Translations under genes and position numbers: made by a program
Assembly (NCBI GenBank): GCA_018136815.1
Contig: CM030936.1
Span: 3,206,474 to 3,270,473, forward strand
Direction of reading: 5' to 3'
Length of the DNA stretch: 64,000 nt
Source of the DNA: Isochrysis galbana
Lineage: Eukaryota > Haptophyta > Isochrysidales > Isochrysidaceae
The notes under the pieces: generated by a model
What the model saw: the letters and a program-made list of their open reading frames with translations, nothing else
The model's database searches: none
Told to the model about the DNA's origin: nothing
Part shown: positions 42,721 to 53,163 of the stretch, one piece after another
Layout: every line of letters begins with the position of its first letter
Numbering within the stretch: the first letter of the stretch is position 1

Positions 42721-44163
42721 CTCAAATCCCGGGCTCGGCGCAACGGCGACGAAATGTGCGGAGGAGTCCACGGGAGTATGTATGCTCGACGTATGTGAAC
42801 AGTCCCGAATGTAAACAAACATTCGAGGGGTCGGCGCAATGAGCTCTCAACGAGGTCGCAATGTCGCAATACAAGTAGCTGGTACAAAACTACACCTACG
42901 CGCGTTCAAAATTTTTTAGCAGTCCCCTTCACTTTCTACAGCCAAATAAAAAGTGCGTGAAACCAGCCACTTGGGATCCGAACCGGTGCCCAACACCGCA
43001 TACTGCATACTGCACTCACAATGTGACCTGAGCCGCTAGACGCTCGATGCTTCTTAGGGCGGCCAAACACTATTATAACTTCTAAGGATGTAAGTGTAAG
43101 AACGAAAGAGTCAGGATTGAGATTGAGGAAATACACCAAAGTAAAGCGGTAAAAACCTTGGAAAACACCCATCTAGCACATATTTGTCGCATCCGCTATC
43201 GACCTTTTTGTTTTAGTAAAAGTTTTAGAAGTCGTCTGCGTTTCTATGTCCATGTCCCCTCCTTGTATAGGGCCTGACAAGAGTTGCCGGTAGGGGTAGG
43301 CCAAAATATCCAGCACAATTTTTCGCCCAAATATCCATCGGCAATATCTCCCATATATCCGAAAAATCGGCCCAAATATCTCCAAAAATATCCGGACATA
43401 TCCATATATATCTCGCTCTAACGCCTACCGTCTACCGTGATGCACGCGCCGACCTGGCTGTCCGCTAAAAAAAAGTATAGCTGTATATATCTTTGCTCCT
43501 TCTCTTTCTTTCTTCCTCGTCTAGTCTACACTCTTCTACTCTAATTCTAATTAATCTATTACCAATGCAAATGTCTTGTGATGATTCATATTATATATTA
43601 TTCACAATCACTGTCGCATCCGCGATCGACCTGTTTGTTTTAGAAGTCGTTGGCGTTTCTATGTTCCCTCCTTGCAGGCTAGCCACTAGTCGCCGTCGCA
43701 GGGTCCTACATTCGCCCATTCGCCCTCTTTGCCCTCGCCTCCTTTGTCGCCTCCCTTGTCGCCTGCTTGCCCCTCACCTTGCTGACCTCTGACTAGGGAC
43801 AGGCCAGGATTTCGGAAATTTTTTTCGAAATTTGGGCTCATTTTTCGAGGACGTATTTCGTTCGAAATTTCGCGAAATTTGGGCCGTCTAAGAGACCGGA
43901 CACAATACCAAGGGGGGGGAATACCGGATGGGGGGGGGGGGGGGGGGGCGGGGGGCGGGAATTGCTGGCGCGAAATGGGCCCGTGGCTAGACTGGAGCGC
44001 GAGAGCGGCCATGCCTAGCTCACGAGCCCAAGCCACGGTGGAGGACAGCGATAGCGAGCATGGGACTGGCCCTATCCATAATAGGAAGAGCCAAAGTGGC
44101 TAATTGCCTTATATACTCAATACCAAGATACTGGTTACAGACGCTGGCAGCCCCTAGCTCCTT
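42721..44163. other. Intergenic repeat-rich DNA with a hAT-like end
   Basis: At 43291 TAGGGGTAGGCC is followed by AAAATATCC repeats, the style of a hAT transposon terminus; a comparable reversed end is at 61071-61088. A poly-G stretch lies at about 43930-43960. A/T-rich GAAATTT repeats occur at 43810-43880. No intact gene was seen. Confidence 0.4.
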
Positions 44164-45627
44164 TCACAGATCCATGAAAATCGGTCGATCGGGTGCCGCC
44201 GCTCCAAGACCCATTAGGGCCCTGTAGTCCATGGCGTTGCTTACTTCGCGTTGGCGTTTGCGCTGCTCCGCTTTCGCCTTGTCTTGTTCGCACGTGCATT
44301 GGCGAAAGCTGACTTGATTTTTACGTAGATATGAGATAGCCCAGGGCTTATCGTATCCTTTGCACCCGCCCGGGGCGCCGTGTATGGCAATGTCGCCGTC
44401 CGGTGTTACGCATTCCACCGATGAGCGGACCGCGTAGTCCAAGTTGAAGTTTTCCCCGTCATCGAGGGTCACGTGGAAGGTCCGGGGAAAGCGATGGCCC
44501 AGGGCGGTGGTGTCTGTGTATACGTAGAAGTGCCAAATTGGACGTTTACCGGCTTCTACTTTAGTGATCCCTTCGAGCGTGGTCTTGACTCGCTGTTGAT
44601 TGCCCCTAAGGACATGGAAGCCTTCACGCTCCAATGCACTAGCCAAATGCCGAGTTTTAGTTTTGTATGCCTTAATCGGGTCGAAAATGCGAAACACGAT
44701 GTAGGTGGCGACCTCTTTGAGAGAGGACCTGATAGCGCTAGATTTGCGGGGAGCTGAGTCGGCTATCGTGCCATAGGTGACTCCAAACTCATGCGGGACT
44801 CCCGAGAGTACCGTTTGAAGTTTGTCGCCATAAGCGGCCTTGAATTGGTCGTGAGCATCGTCATCGACGTAGAAAATCCATGGGCCCTTTCGGCCCTTGT
44901 CCATCCCATCTGGCGTGGCATCTAGGCCCTCTAGCCTAGAGAGAAGAAACTTCATGAACGTGGCTACATCCTCACTTTTAATGTCCTTTTTGTCTTCAGC
45001 TAGTTGCGCTAGCTGAATGAAAAAAGGTGTGTCTTCGGGTTCCTCTTCTTCATCCATTGGAGGGGGAGCGAGTTGGATGGTGTTGGTGGGAGTCCCTTTG
45101 GGATCCGACTGTGGGTCGGCCCGCTTGCGCGACAGCTGTTGCGGTTGTTGTTGGGCTGGCTGCTTCAGAGCTTGTTGGGCTGGCTCCTTCAGTTTGCTCC
45201 CATGCGTGGCTTCAGCATACGACTTGGGCGCATGGGTTGTTGGTTGGTTGGTGGGAGCAAAGGCTCCAAGGATTGATTGTTGTGTCAAGTGCCCGCCCCC
45301 GAGGGGTGCACTGCTGGTAGGAGTTACCACCATGGGGGTGGCAGCAATGCTGCCACCCACCATGGGGAGTCCTTGATTGGGTGGCGAGACGGTGGAGCTG
45401 GGCGGCTGAGCCTGTTGCTGGCTCTGTTGCTCTGCAGGGAACAGGGCACGGCCTGTTCCCTGCTTCTGGGGCTGGTGAGGAGGCGAGGGTGGCGGAGCCA
45501 TGTCGACGTCGGTATCCGGTGGGGCAGAGGCCTGCGAGCGCTTCGGCTCCGGCGGCTTGGGGCGGCCCCGGTGGGGCGTCGTGGCGGCGGGGGGCTGGGA
45601 GGTGGGAGCGGTCGGCGCGCGCTCCAT
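44164..45627 (-). CDS. Element-encoded MERA-family protein (possible LINE ORF1-type)
   Basis: 487 codons from ATG at 45627, TGA stop. The N-terminal ~200 residues are Pro/Gln/Ser-rich; then an acidic patch (PPPMDEEEEPEDTPFFIQL) and an apparently folded C-terminal ~270 residues with WIFYVDDDAHDQFKAAYGD and a C-terminal CTCEQDKAKAEQRKRQ. A motif SYAEATHGSKLK before the linker recalls ORF1 proteins of non-LTR elements. The leader just before the ATG is the same palindromic motif as at 5261, 20951, 49900 and 57133, and other copies encode truncated proteins starting MERA. So it is a transposable-element protein, but nucleic-acid-binding ORF1 is only a suggestion. Confidence 0.55.
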   Translation of the reverse strand: MERAPTAPTSQPPAATTPHRGRPKPPEPKRSQASAPPDTDVDMAPPPSPPHQPQKQGTGRALFPAEQQSQQQAQPPSSTVSPPNQGLPMVGGSIAATPMVVTPTSSAPLGGGHLTQQSILGAFAPTNQPTTHAPKSYAEATHGSKLKEPAQQALKQPAQQQPQQLSRKRADPQSDPKGTPTNTIQLAPPPMDEEEEPEDTPFFIQLAQLAEDKKDIKSEDVATFMKFLLSRLEGLDATPDGMDKGRKGPWIFYVDDDAHDQFKAAYGDKLQTVLSGVPHEFGVTYGTIADSAPRKSSAIRSSLKEVATYIVFRIFDPIKAYKTKTRHLASALEREGFHVLRGNQQRVKTTLEGITKVEAGKRPIWHFYVYTDTTALGHRFPRTFHVTLDDGENFNLDYAVRSSVECVTPDGDIAIHGAPGGCKGYDKPWAISYLRKNQVSFRQCTCEQDKAKAEQRKRQREVSNAMDYRALMGLGAAAPDRPIFMDL

Positions 45628-45639
45628 CGCTAAAACTAT

Positions 45640-45985
45640 AACAATAGTTTTTTTCGGATCCTATCTATGGGTAAATCCACGCACGGGACGCAAGCTAAAA
45701 TGGATAAAGAACCCGGAGATCCCGATAAAGGGCGACACAAGGAAAGGACCCCATCTGGGGCTGGGACTGCTAGACTGGGACAACCATGTCAAAGGATTGC
45801 AAGCCAAATAAATGGATACTTAACTATCTAGACGCACGACGGGCCCAATGGAAACAAGTTCTCGACGCGTGGTTCTGCCGCAACAACCTAGGCAGAGCGG
45901 CGGTACTGTCCAGCATGGCGAACCTGGACTTGAGCCCAGGGAGAATCCGAATCTGCACGCCTTGCGCGATCACGACGAACATAGA
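45640..45985 (+). pseudogene. LINE ORF2 C-terminal remnant
   Basis: The translation contains GLGLLDWDNHVKGLQAK, then, after a frame change at about 45810, KWILNYLDARRAQWKQVLDAWF and LGRAAVLSS. This is the region behind the reverse transcriptase in LINE-type ORF2 proteins (typically 'G.GVLDWD.HVKALQ.KW...YLDP....WK..LD.W'). The RT core is missing and the frame is broken, so it is a dead fragment. It is head-to-head with the MERA frame on the other strand. Confidence 0.6.
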
Positions 45986-46077
45986 AGACGGTATATAAAG
46001 AAGAAGGCACGCACTCATGCCGAAATATTCATGCCAAAAGGCCTGAATACTGAATACAACACAGGCCCGATGGCCCG

Positions 46078-46728
46078 ATGCGGGCGTGCGGAGTGTGGGA
46101 GTGCGGCTGGGTGATCAGATATCAAGATGGCGACACGCTAACTGTGACTGATGAGACGGAGATACGGCGCGCAATCGACGCAACATGTTTGCCAGAGTGG
46201 CAGGCTCTCGTCGCCAAAGTCCAGGGAGCCTTCACATACCTCGAAAATCGTCTTACAGATCAATGCGCCTCTCCATATCATTGCGCGGAGCAACACCGGC
46301 AAACGGGGCTACTACGCGCGTTCAATCCAGCCTTTGCCTATGGCAAGGTGGATGCACTGTGGGTCCATCGGCTGGTTGAAATTCGCGCATTCAGTCATTT
46401 GCCTTCGGCCACTCAAGAGCTGCTCAATGAGCTTCCGGCGTACCTCGCGGCTTGTCGCGGGACTTGCATTGATCAATCGGATGTGCAAACATTCACCAAA
46501 GATGTTCTCGGTTGGTGGGCATCCAACCATTCTAAGTTCCCCACATGGGCATCTGCCGCAAGAATTGCCTTTTCTTTGACTCCTAATTCTGCATCGTGTG
46601 AGCGTGTATTTTCATTGCTTGCCAGCATGTTTGGTGCGGATCGTTCACTGAGTCTTGGTGATCAGATCTCAGCCGCATTGATGTTGCGTTACAATAATAA
46701 CGCTCGGAAAAAGTGCGCCAACAGCTGA
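46078..46728 (+). pseudogene. hAT transposase C-terminal fragment
   Basis: 216 codons. The last ~80 residues form the hAT dimerisation domain: VLGWWASNHSKFPTWASAAR, then IAFSLTPNSASCERVFSLL and a terminal LMLRYNNN. The catalytic domain's N-terminal part and the BED zinc finger are absent, so it is truncated at the 5' side. TAGGG-type hAT ends elsewhere (43291, 61088) may belong to related non-autonomous copies. Confidence 0.8.
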
Positions 46729-46839
46729 AAGGCTATAAGGGCTGAATGAGGTTATTGTGTGTACTGTGTCATGTGTGTGCTGCGTGCCACGACGTGCCAT
46801 ATGTTTGAGATTTGAGATTTGATCACTCAAAATTTTTTT

Positions 46840-47222
46840 TGCAAGTTTGGGTTGGTAGTCGAGCCAGTCAGAATTTTGGGCCAGCTCCACAAGTGGGCTG
46901 CAAGTTTGGGGACAAATTGCGCGACAAGTTTGGTGACAAGTTTGGGTGGTTCCCCGCAAGAATCACGCAAGTACGGCTCAAAAGTTTGGGTGACTCTTGC
47001 TAAAAGTATTGCCCTGACCCAAGAGGCGCCCCCCCATGCTGAACTAAGTATAAACTTAGTTATGGGCCCGCGCCCCCTAAGGGTCTGGGCAGGAATGATG
47101 AATGCCCTGCCCCTGCCAGAGGGCAGGGGCTGGCGTTGAATGTACGGGCCCACCCCGGGGGGTGTCCGCGATGGAGAGGGGGGGGCGCGAGGCCCCCATT
47201 GACCCTCACTTATAAAAGTAGG
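46840..47222 (-). repeat. CAAGTTTGG tandem units and second copy of the TATAAGTG-ended repeat
   Basis: 46840-47000 holds repeated (GA)CAAGTTTGG units. 47060-47222 is the reverse complement of 20731-20930 with about 85-90% identity by eye, including the invariant GTGTCCGCGATGGAGAG block. A third relative is the right part of 5261-5738. Confidence 0.7.
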
Positions 47223-47851
47223 TTGTTGGAACTTTGACTTTGAACTTTGGCTATGTTCTTTTCATCATTGCACTAGCCTAAGCTGAAAGTCTTGAGGCCT
47301 ATAGAGCAATTTGCATTCGAAATTTGACCCTCTTTTTGAGAGAGCATATGATCGCCCTACCAACTGCAACTCGCCCGTGCCCGTGCCCAACCCTATCTGT
47401 GCCCTATTGACTGCTGTAGTGCGTGGGCGCCTATGAAAGGGGCATGCATGCGACGATAAAGCCAAGCATGGGGTGTGAAAGGAATGTGGGATGTTTCCAC
47501 CGTGAAAGGTAAAATGTCACTTTTCACAAGCGATGAATCAGGAATGAGGCCATCCCCGCTACTGGGACAGAAAAGCCGCAGCGGCACATTGCGACGGTGC
47601 ACCAACCCCTGAATTGTTGTGTAGTAGTAATTGCTGCGACAGTTTGTGCAGAGCTGGCGTCGAGATCATTCAAGATCACGCACAGTATCCCTGTTCCTCC
47701 AACACGGCTGAGATCGTTGAGGAAGATGCGTGTAGTTGAAATAAGAAGACGTATTGGACAAGGTGTTAGCAGGCATGACTCAAATAGAAAAATCAGTCCA
47801 GATTGTGGTGGTTACCTGGAGGAAGCAAGAACGGGTAAGGCCATCGACGTG
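47223..47851. other. Intergenic or unannotated 3' exons of the next gene
   Basis: No clear gene. On the minus strand a frame about 95 codons long (about 47800-47525) follows a possible acceptor (TCCTCCAG at about 47815) and could be a further exon of the gene at 47852-48460, but I cannot confirm it. Confidence 0.3.
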
Positions 47852-48460
47852 TCAAGGAATGCGGAGCGACTGACCGGCCTGGTGCCTTGCGTTTCGTGGG
47901 AGGGCTGCAGATGGCGGGCTGTCACACTTGGCAAGGAAAGTTTGTGGGAGGGAAGCGGCGTACTTTCGATAGCCTTGACGGTGTCTGACTTCGCCAATAT
48001 GAATTTGCAGGAGTGCCTTCATCAACATAAATCTCCTCGCCTCCCTCACAGTATCGTAGAGATCGCCTCGAAGCCTCTGCACAAGATCAGTGTCATGATT
48101 CAGGACTTTCCTTGGCGAGCAACCCCGCGCACCGCTCGATAATGCAGTGACACGCGCAGCGTTGGAGCGAAGGTGCGCGCGCTCGACGAGAATTTGCTTC
48201 CGCATCCTCGCCGACTCTTCTCGGATGGCCTCGAGTGAGAGTGGAGCTGGCAGCGTGCTTGGTGCTCTGCGCGGAGTGCAATTGCGCTGTGGCCGCTGAG
48301 CTCTGGGCTTCGGAAGTAGAGGCGCAAGGTCGAAGCGCTCAGATGGGCGGGCACTATCGATCAACTTGTTCGACTCGTTCTTCTCGCAACGCTCGTCTAA
48401 CTTCCGGATGAGAGACCCAACCTCCTCCGCCTCTTGAATCACTCGCTGCGCGAGCGACAT
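47852..48460 (-). CDS. Coiled-coil protein of unknown function (probably first exon)
   Basis: ATG at 48460 (MSLAQRVIQEAEEVGSLIRK), 202 codons before a stop. The sequence is charged and helical: residues 1-40 and 75-165 look like coiled coil (SLEAIREESARMRKQILVER and RLRGDLYDTVREARRFMLMK). A Pro/Arg-rich linker lies between. Composition is more protein-like than in the surrounding repeats. A tail such as ARRFMLMKALLQIHI loosely resembles the end of UVRAG/Atg14-type coiled coils, but this is weak. The C-terminal part may be intron read-through; a downstream exon is possible. Confidence 0.5.
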   Translation of the reverse strand: MSLAQRVIQEAEEVGSLIRKLDERCEKNESNKLIDSARPSERFDLAPLLPKPRAQRPQRNCTPRRAPSTLPAPLSLEAIREESARMRKQILVERAHLRSNAARVTALSSGARGCSPRKVLNHDTDLVQRLRGDLYDTVREARRFMLMKALLQIHIGEVRHRQGYRKYAASLPQTFLAKCDSPPSAALPRNARHQAGQSLRIP

Positions 48461-48770
48461 GAATCTACCGGGCTCCTAAAGAAGGCCTGCACGTTCTGAT
48501 CCGGCTCCGCTCCTCGGCGTCCATGCAAGTAGGAGTAGGGAGTACAAGTAGCTGGTAAAGAAAAATTTGAGCGCGAACTCAAATGAAACACGTTTTGACC
48601 GTTTGTACCAAGTCAACTAACTGAAACCTTTGAACGCTCAAAGAACGAACACGAACGAACATAGTTAACTTCCTACTGCTCCCTTGACCCCCCCACAGGG
48701 AACACAGTCAAAAACCCTGTAAATTTTTCCGCACCGCGTCAACGCGTCAACGCGGCGCTCAACTAAACAC

Positions 48771-48834
48771 TAAACGATAAACGATATAAACGATAAACGA
48801 TAAACGATAAACGATAAACGATAAACGATAAACG
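48771..48834 (+). repeat. Heptamer tandem array (TAAACGA)n
   Basis: About nine head-to-tail copies of TAAACGA (reverse TCGTTTA), with one TATA interruption near 48785. The 7-bp period and A/T-then-CG composition resemble a degenerate telomere-type heptamer, but it is not the TTTAGGG sequence. Confidence 0.8.
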
Positions 48835-48836
48835 AA

Positions 48837-49543
48837 ACGGTTTCGAAACGCATCCCGCGGCTCCGGCTGTAGCCCTGTCACTCACTAGGGGGGTGCGGAG
48901 AGCAAAATCGGTAACGGGCAAATGGAGGCCTAAATAAGCTCTCAATAGGTTCTGGCATGAGAGATCAGCGAAAAAAATTGGGGGTCCTCCGGCGAAATTT
49001 TCGAAATATGGCCAATTTCAGGCCTCCGAAGACCACGTACGGGAAAGTATTAGGGCCCCCTCCGGTATATTTTTACTGATGCCCTTCATGCAAGGGAATC
49101 ACAACTAGTGACGGAACCATGAGACCATGAGCACTGCCAGCGAACACAGTCCACACCATTTGCGTCTCTACACATTTTATTATCATCAACACGCATTTCA
49201 ATTGACTCCAAAAAAAATATCTTGAAGATGACTACTACGTTGCTAACCGCCGTCCCCTTATCTGGGGTCTTCGCCTGACATCGCCTTCGCCCTACCCTCA
49301 CTCCCCTTCCCGTTCCCCCCCTCGTCCCTCGTTCCTTTTTGTTTGGTTTCGGGGGGTCGGCCCACGTACACTACTTTGGGCCTAACTAACGCTGGGGGAG
49401 GGGGAGGGCGGGCCTCTGGCATTCTGTTTGCGTGGGGGTGCGTTCGCGCGCGCCGCTGTGTGGGGGCCCAGCCTTGCGGCTTTCCCCAAGGTGTTCTACT
49501 CTTGCGGGGCGTTGCGCCTCGCGCTCCCTTGGCTTGTATTTAG
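48837..49543. other. Intergenic, nothing recognised
   Basis: Short frames only. The right part (49300-49543) is the GC-rich 3' flank of the MERA frame at 49544-49897. Confidence 0.4.
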
Positions 49544-49897
49544 TTATCGTCTTGCTTTACTTTTTCGTTTTCGTGTTTGATTATGTATGTGTTCTATCTT
49601 AAGTTTTTGTGCTAGTCGTGTTAGTTTGAGGCTTGGTGCTAGTTCTTCGTTATCTACGGTTTGGAAGAGTGGGCGGAAATCGTTTGTGTCTATTCTTTTT
49701 TTGGGCTGCCGGCCCATGTCGGCTTGGGCTCTTCTAGACGTGTCGGTGGAGTTGCCGTAGTGTGCGAGCCTCGTGCGCACCTGGGTCAGTGGGGCGCCCT
49801 CTCTCGGGCGCTTCAGTTGCGCGGCGTCCAGCATTGCTTGGTCGTCCGGCGCGGCGGGGGTGGCGGTGGGAGGGGAGGGGAGCGGCGCGCGCTCCAT
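49544..49897 (-). CDS. Short MERA-family element ORF (truncated)
   Basis: 117 codons from ATG at 49897, immediately downstream of the palindromic leader (AACTATCGTTTTAACGATA, then GGGTCATGG). It starts MERAPLPSPPTATPAAP, like 44164-45627 and the frame at 5288; the remainder (KRPREGAPLTQVRTRLAHYG and a Lys/Arg-rich C-terminus) is unrelated or diverged. It lacks the folded domain of the 487-codon relative, so it is probably a deleted copy. Confidence 0.5.
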   Translation of the reverse strand: MERAPLPSPPTATPAAPDDQAMLDAAQLKRPREGAPLTQVRTRLAHYGNSTDTSRRAQADMGRQPKKRIDTNDFRPLFQTVDNEELAPSLKLTRLAQKLKIEHIHNQTRKRKSKARR

Positions 49898-50576
49898 GAC
49901 CCTATCGTTTTAACGATAGTTGTTTCAATTGACTCCAATGTGTACATGAGTTTCATAACGAAAGCCGCTCACAAAACGCTACAATTGCCAAGGCGAGAAG
50001 GCGCCCGACTTTGCACCAAGACGGAACGGGCTACCGGCTTTTTGGGGTTAATGCTGTTGAATCGCATGACCCACCAAGCACCATATTGACAAATGACACC
50101 CTTGCAGCCACGCCAATGCCGCCGCATCTGCCTGTGCGCACCGCGTCGAAATCGGCCACGCCCCCGGATTCAACGCTAGCGTCCCGGTCCCGAGATACGA
50201 GATACGCGCGAGTACCCAACTTTGAGCCGTCACCGAGCGCGCTGCCGGATGTTTGTTTGGGGTTGATGCAGTAAGGCTGTGAATATATTAGCCTACTATC
50301 TAGATATTAGGCTATCTACCTCCAAATCGCACTATCTACCTCAATGCTATTAGTGCCCAAGCCATTATCTATATCTATGTACATAGCTCATAGCTGTGAC
50401 TGCCAAAGCTACTAATAAGGTATTAATAGGCCCCTCCAAGGCGCAAACGCGCGTGCGCGCACACACACACACTGTCAGGTAGCAGACAGACGCGTACAAA
50501 GCTAAAGCGCGCGCTGCGCGCGCCATACATATCGACTACATGACCAAAAGACACATCATACACAGGCAGCTTAATC

Positions 50577-51230
50577 GCAGTTCTTGCCCGCAAGGAGGGC
50601 ATGCTCCAAAGTGTCATCGGACTGCCCTGCCTTCATGTCATCGTGGAGCCGCCCTGCCTTCGAGAAAGCGCGCTCCACGCCAGCGGATGAGGCCGGCCGA
50701 CCCAAAAATTGGCGGACCATCTTTGCCAGGTTGGGCATCGGGGCAGCTGCACCTAGCTGCGACGGATGCGTGTAGTCCCGTGCGCGCCACCACGCCAGGA
50801 CATCTAAGTCCATGTCCATCTCCTGGGGGAGAGAGAGGTTCAATTCGAGCTCATCTTGGGCGGCGCCTTCTGCAGCGGCACAGCGGCGAGGGGGGGAGGG
50901 GTGAACACGGGAGCGAGCGGAAGCGCAAACACAGAACTTGCCTTTCCAGAAAAGTCCGAAGGCGCCTTCGCGACCGCGGCAATGGAGGACACTGGCACAT
51001 GTGCGGGTGCTGTGAGTAATGGTGGTGAGGGGGGAGACGTCTTCCAGCAGTGAAGCCACGTGCCCTTCAACGATGCCAGCGCGCGGTCCCTCTCGGAGGT
51101 CAAGTCGTCATCGTCAAGGCCCGGGAACGCGTATGTCTTGAAGCGTGGGTCGAGTAGAGTTCAGATGTCGAGCTCGTCGCGCTGCGCACCCGGCAGCCGG
51201 CAGTTCATCGATCCATCACCAAACACTATA
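50577..51230 (-). pseudogene. hAT transposase remnant with in-frame stop
   Basis: On the minus strand the translation runs TLLDPRFKTYAFPGL, then DDLTSERDRALASLKG, and in a second segment LAWWRARDYTHPSQLG, VRQFLGRPASSAGVERAFSK: the RNase-H-like end and the dimerisation domain of an hAT transposase. A TGA occurs just before TLLDPRF (about 51167) and the linker is Pro/Ser-rich and probably frameshifted. It ends at the TAA near 50572. A 38-bp direct repeat flanks it (50072-50109 and 51217-51254, ATATTGACAAATGACACCCT). Dead copy. Confidence 0.7.
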
Positions 51231-51635
51231 TTGACAAATGACACCCTTGCAGCCGATGGGAAGGGCTGAGAACCACCCTATACCTATATACTCTGGGTTT
51301 TTCTCTTCTTTTCTTTCACTCTTCTTCTTCTTTCTTCCTCTGTTCTTTTTACTTTTTACTGTATTTTTCTTTACGGGCATTTCTTTTTTGCCTCTGAGAC
51401 ATCGCGAATGCGACAGAGGGGCGGGTCGGGATGGTTGATGGTTGGGGCAGGGTCTTTGGTAGGCAGGGTAGCCGCGTGCGCGCGCTGCGAGGAGCTGGGT
51501 GGGCTGCGCGGGCAATGACACCAGAGGGTAAGGGGGCGGTCGGACTTTCGGAAGCCCGACACGGCGGCGGGAATCAAATGCCAAATGTAGCTAAAATATT
51601 AATTAAGGATCCGATCCCCCCGTGGGCACGACAGC

Positions 51636-51850
51636 AAATTCTTTACGGCGGTAGAGTGTGAGCGGCCGCGTGACGGAGGGGGAGAGAGGGGCGGCGAATC
51701 GCACCATTTCTTGGCGAATATTTTCGTAGTGGCAGGTGGCCCCCCTGGAGGTTTTTTATTGGGCGTCGGGCCACGGTCAAAAAATGCAGCCCAACGCCCT
51801 TACTCAATAGTTAAAAACCCCTGTTTGACCGCCCTACAGCCTCTTTCATG
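51636..51850 (+). repeat. Uninterrupted copy of the dispersed unit at 37276-38955
   Basis: It contains the blocks CAAATTCTTTAC, CGCACCATTTCTTGGCGAA, TTTTTTATTGGGCGTCGG, CCACGGT, AAAAATGCAGC and CCCCTGTTTGACCGCCCTAC without the MITE insertions. Its right end is followed at 51856 by another GACCCTATCATTTTAACGA-type terminus. Confidence 0.7.
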
Positions 51851-53163
51851 ACTCATGACCCTATCATTTTAACGAGAGTTAAAGTGCTTCAAATATTTCA
51901 ACGGTAGTTGATCTGTCGCCTCGTTATTGGAAGGGGGGCGTTGCGATTTTAATTGGTAATTTGTCAGAACTACGAGGACCGCTCAACATTTCATACTACA
52001 CATTTGATAGTTCTCTACCGGTGCTACCACCGCTCTTATTGCCCTATGTTGCGTGGGTCGAGCTTTACCGCCTCACGTATAGAGGGAGGCAAATGCTTTT
52101 GCTGCGGCAAACGCAGCTCACTCTCACTCAATCCTAAGGTGCAAGTGCTGTGTACAACAACTGCACACGCACTCCATCTTGATGTCGACAGGAATTGAGG
52201 CAATTCTGGTGACGTCAAAATTGGCGTGCACACATACCTGTGAGCGCACATGTTGATGTGCGGAGGCACAAAGAAGCTGCATAGGAGACTATCCACCGGT
52301 GCAGCGGGGTGGAGGCTGCAATTTGCCGTTCACATCGCGGCAATGGGTACGCTCAAATGCACGCGCATGTTTTCCTACGCGCCCGAGTCGAGCAAGAGAT
52401 GGGAACAAGCAATCGTCAATGAACCCAAGTGGTAGACAGTTCGCCGAAGAAAACGAGCAGGAACGCCAGCGGCCTTGCGGGTGGCAACAACCACTGGTCG
52501 AACGCGATAGACGTATGTAGGTTGCTCATCGGTGTACGTCTTAAGCAAGGTCGGCATTCCGCGACGGAGTCCAATGACTCATCTCGTGGAGACCATCTTG
52601 GCGTCCTTTTCGTGGCAATCGCATTGAACACGTGAAGTCCAAGCGGAACTCCGCAGGAAGCTACGACTAGAATAATAGGTGTGGCAATCGCACCGTTGCG
52701 CCTGCGCATAGGGTCCGTGGCAATCTCGATGACTCGATGATACGTCAACTCAAGAACAGGGCGGTACCACAAAGAAAGAGCTTGTGATTCACCACGAGGT
52801 GATTGACTGACTCCTAGGCGGCATTGAAAATTCAGAGGCACTTCTGCGACCACTTGAGTAAGGGTTGGCAAGCGCGCAAGTTGGGGAGGACATTCAGTGT
52901 AGTGGCTCATCGGTGATCGGTGAACAACTGCTACAGGTCGAGACGTTCTAAGAATCAACCGAGATGTGCACGTCGGCCGCCTATGAGGCGGCGCCGGGCA
53001 CAGGCCGATTCGCCACTGTTGGGCGCATGCAATGGGATGGGCACGCCAGCCAAGCTTCGAATGTTGAGGTGTGAAGTCGGCCACAGCGCAATCGCACTTT
53101 CATCGTGCCATCACGCCGTGAAAAGTCTGGCCGTCTGAGAGGGATCTACGGCTCGACATTGCA
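51851..53163. other. Intergenic; one long minus-strand frame of doubtful status
   Basis: A frame on the minus strand (53084-52416, 222 codons, no ATG at its 5' end) includes a hydrophobic stretch (IATPIILVVASCGVPLGLHV), and another at 52296-52036 has STCTLGLSESELRLPQQKHL. They could be exons of one leftward gene, but I found no consistent splice set and no family. The rest shows nothing. Confidence 0.3.

Noticed and set aside
41567..42842. Long overlapping frames (up to 330 codons) upstream of the CXXC gene
   Set aside because: Low-complexity purine/pyrimidine DNA; no domain, no ATG context, and mutually exclusive frames of equal length.
42950..43065. tRNA-like sequence on the minus strand (A-box-like TAGCGGCTCAGG, B-box-like GGTTCGGATCC)
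   Set aside because: The T-arm cannot fold with a 7-nt loop and no acceptor stem pairs; at best a degenerate tRNA-derived repeat.
47597..48142. 181-codon plus-strand frame
   Set aside because: It overlaps the better-supported coiled-coil frame on the other strand and has no domain pattern.
48771..48834. CRISPR-like array
   Set aside because: A simple 7-bp tandem repeat without spacers; the genome is eukaryotic.
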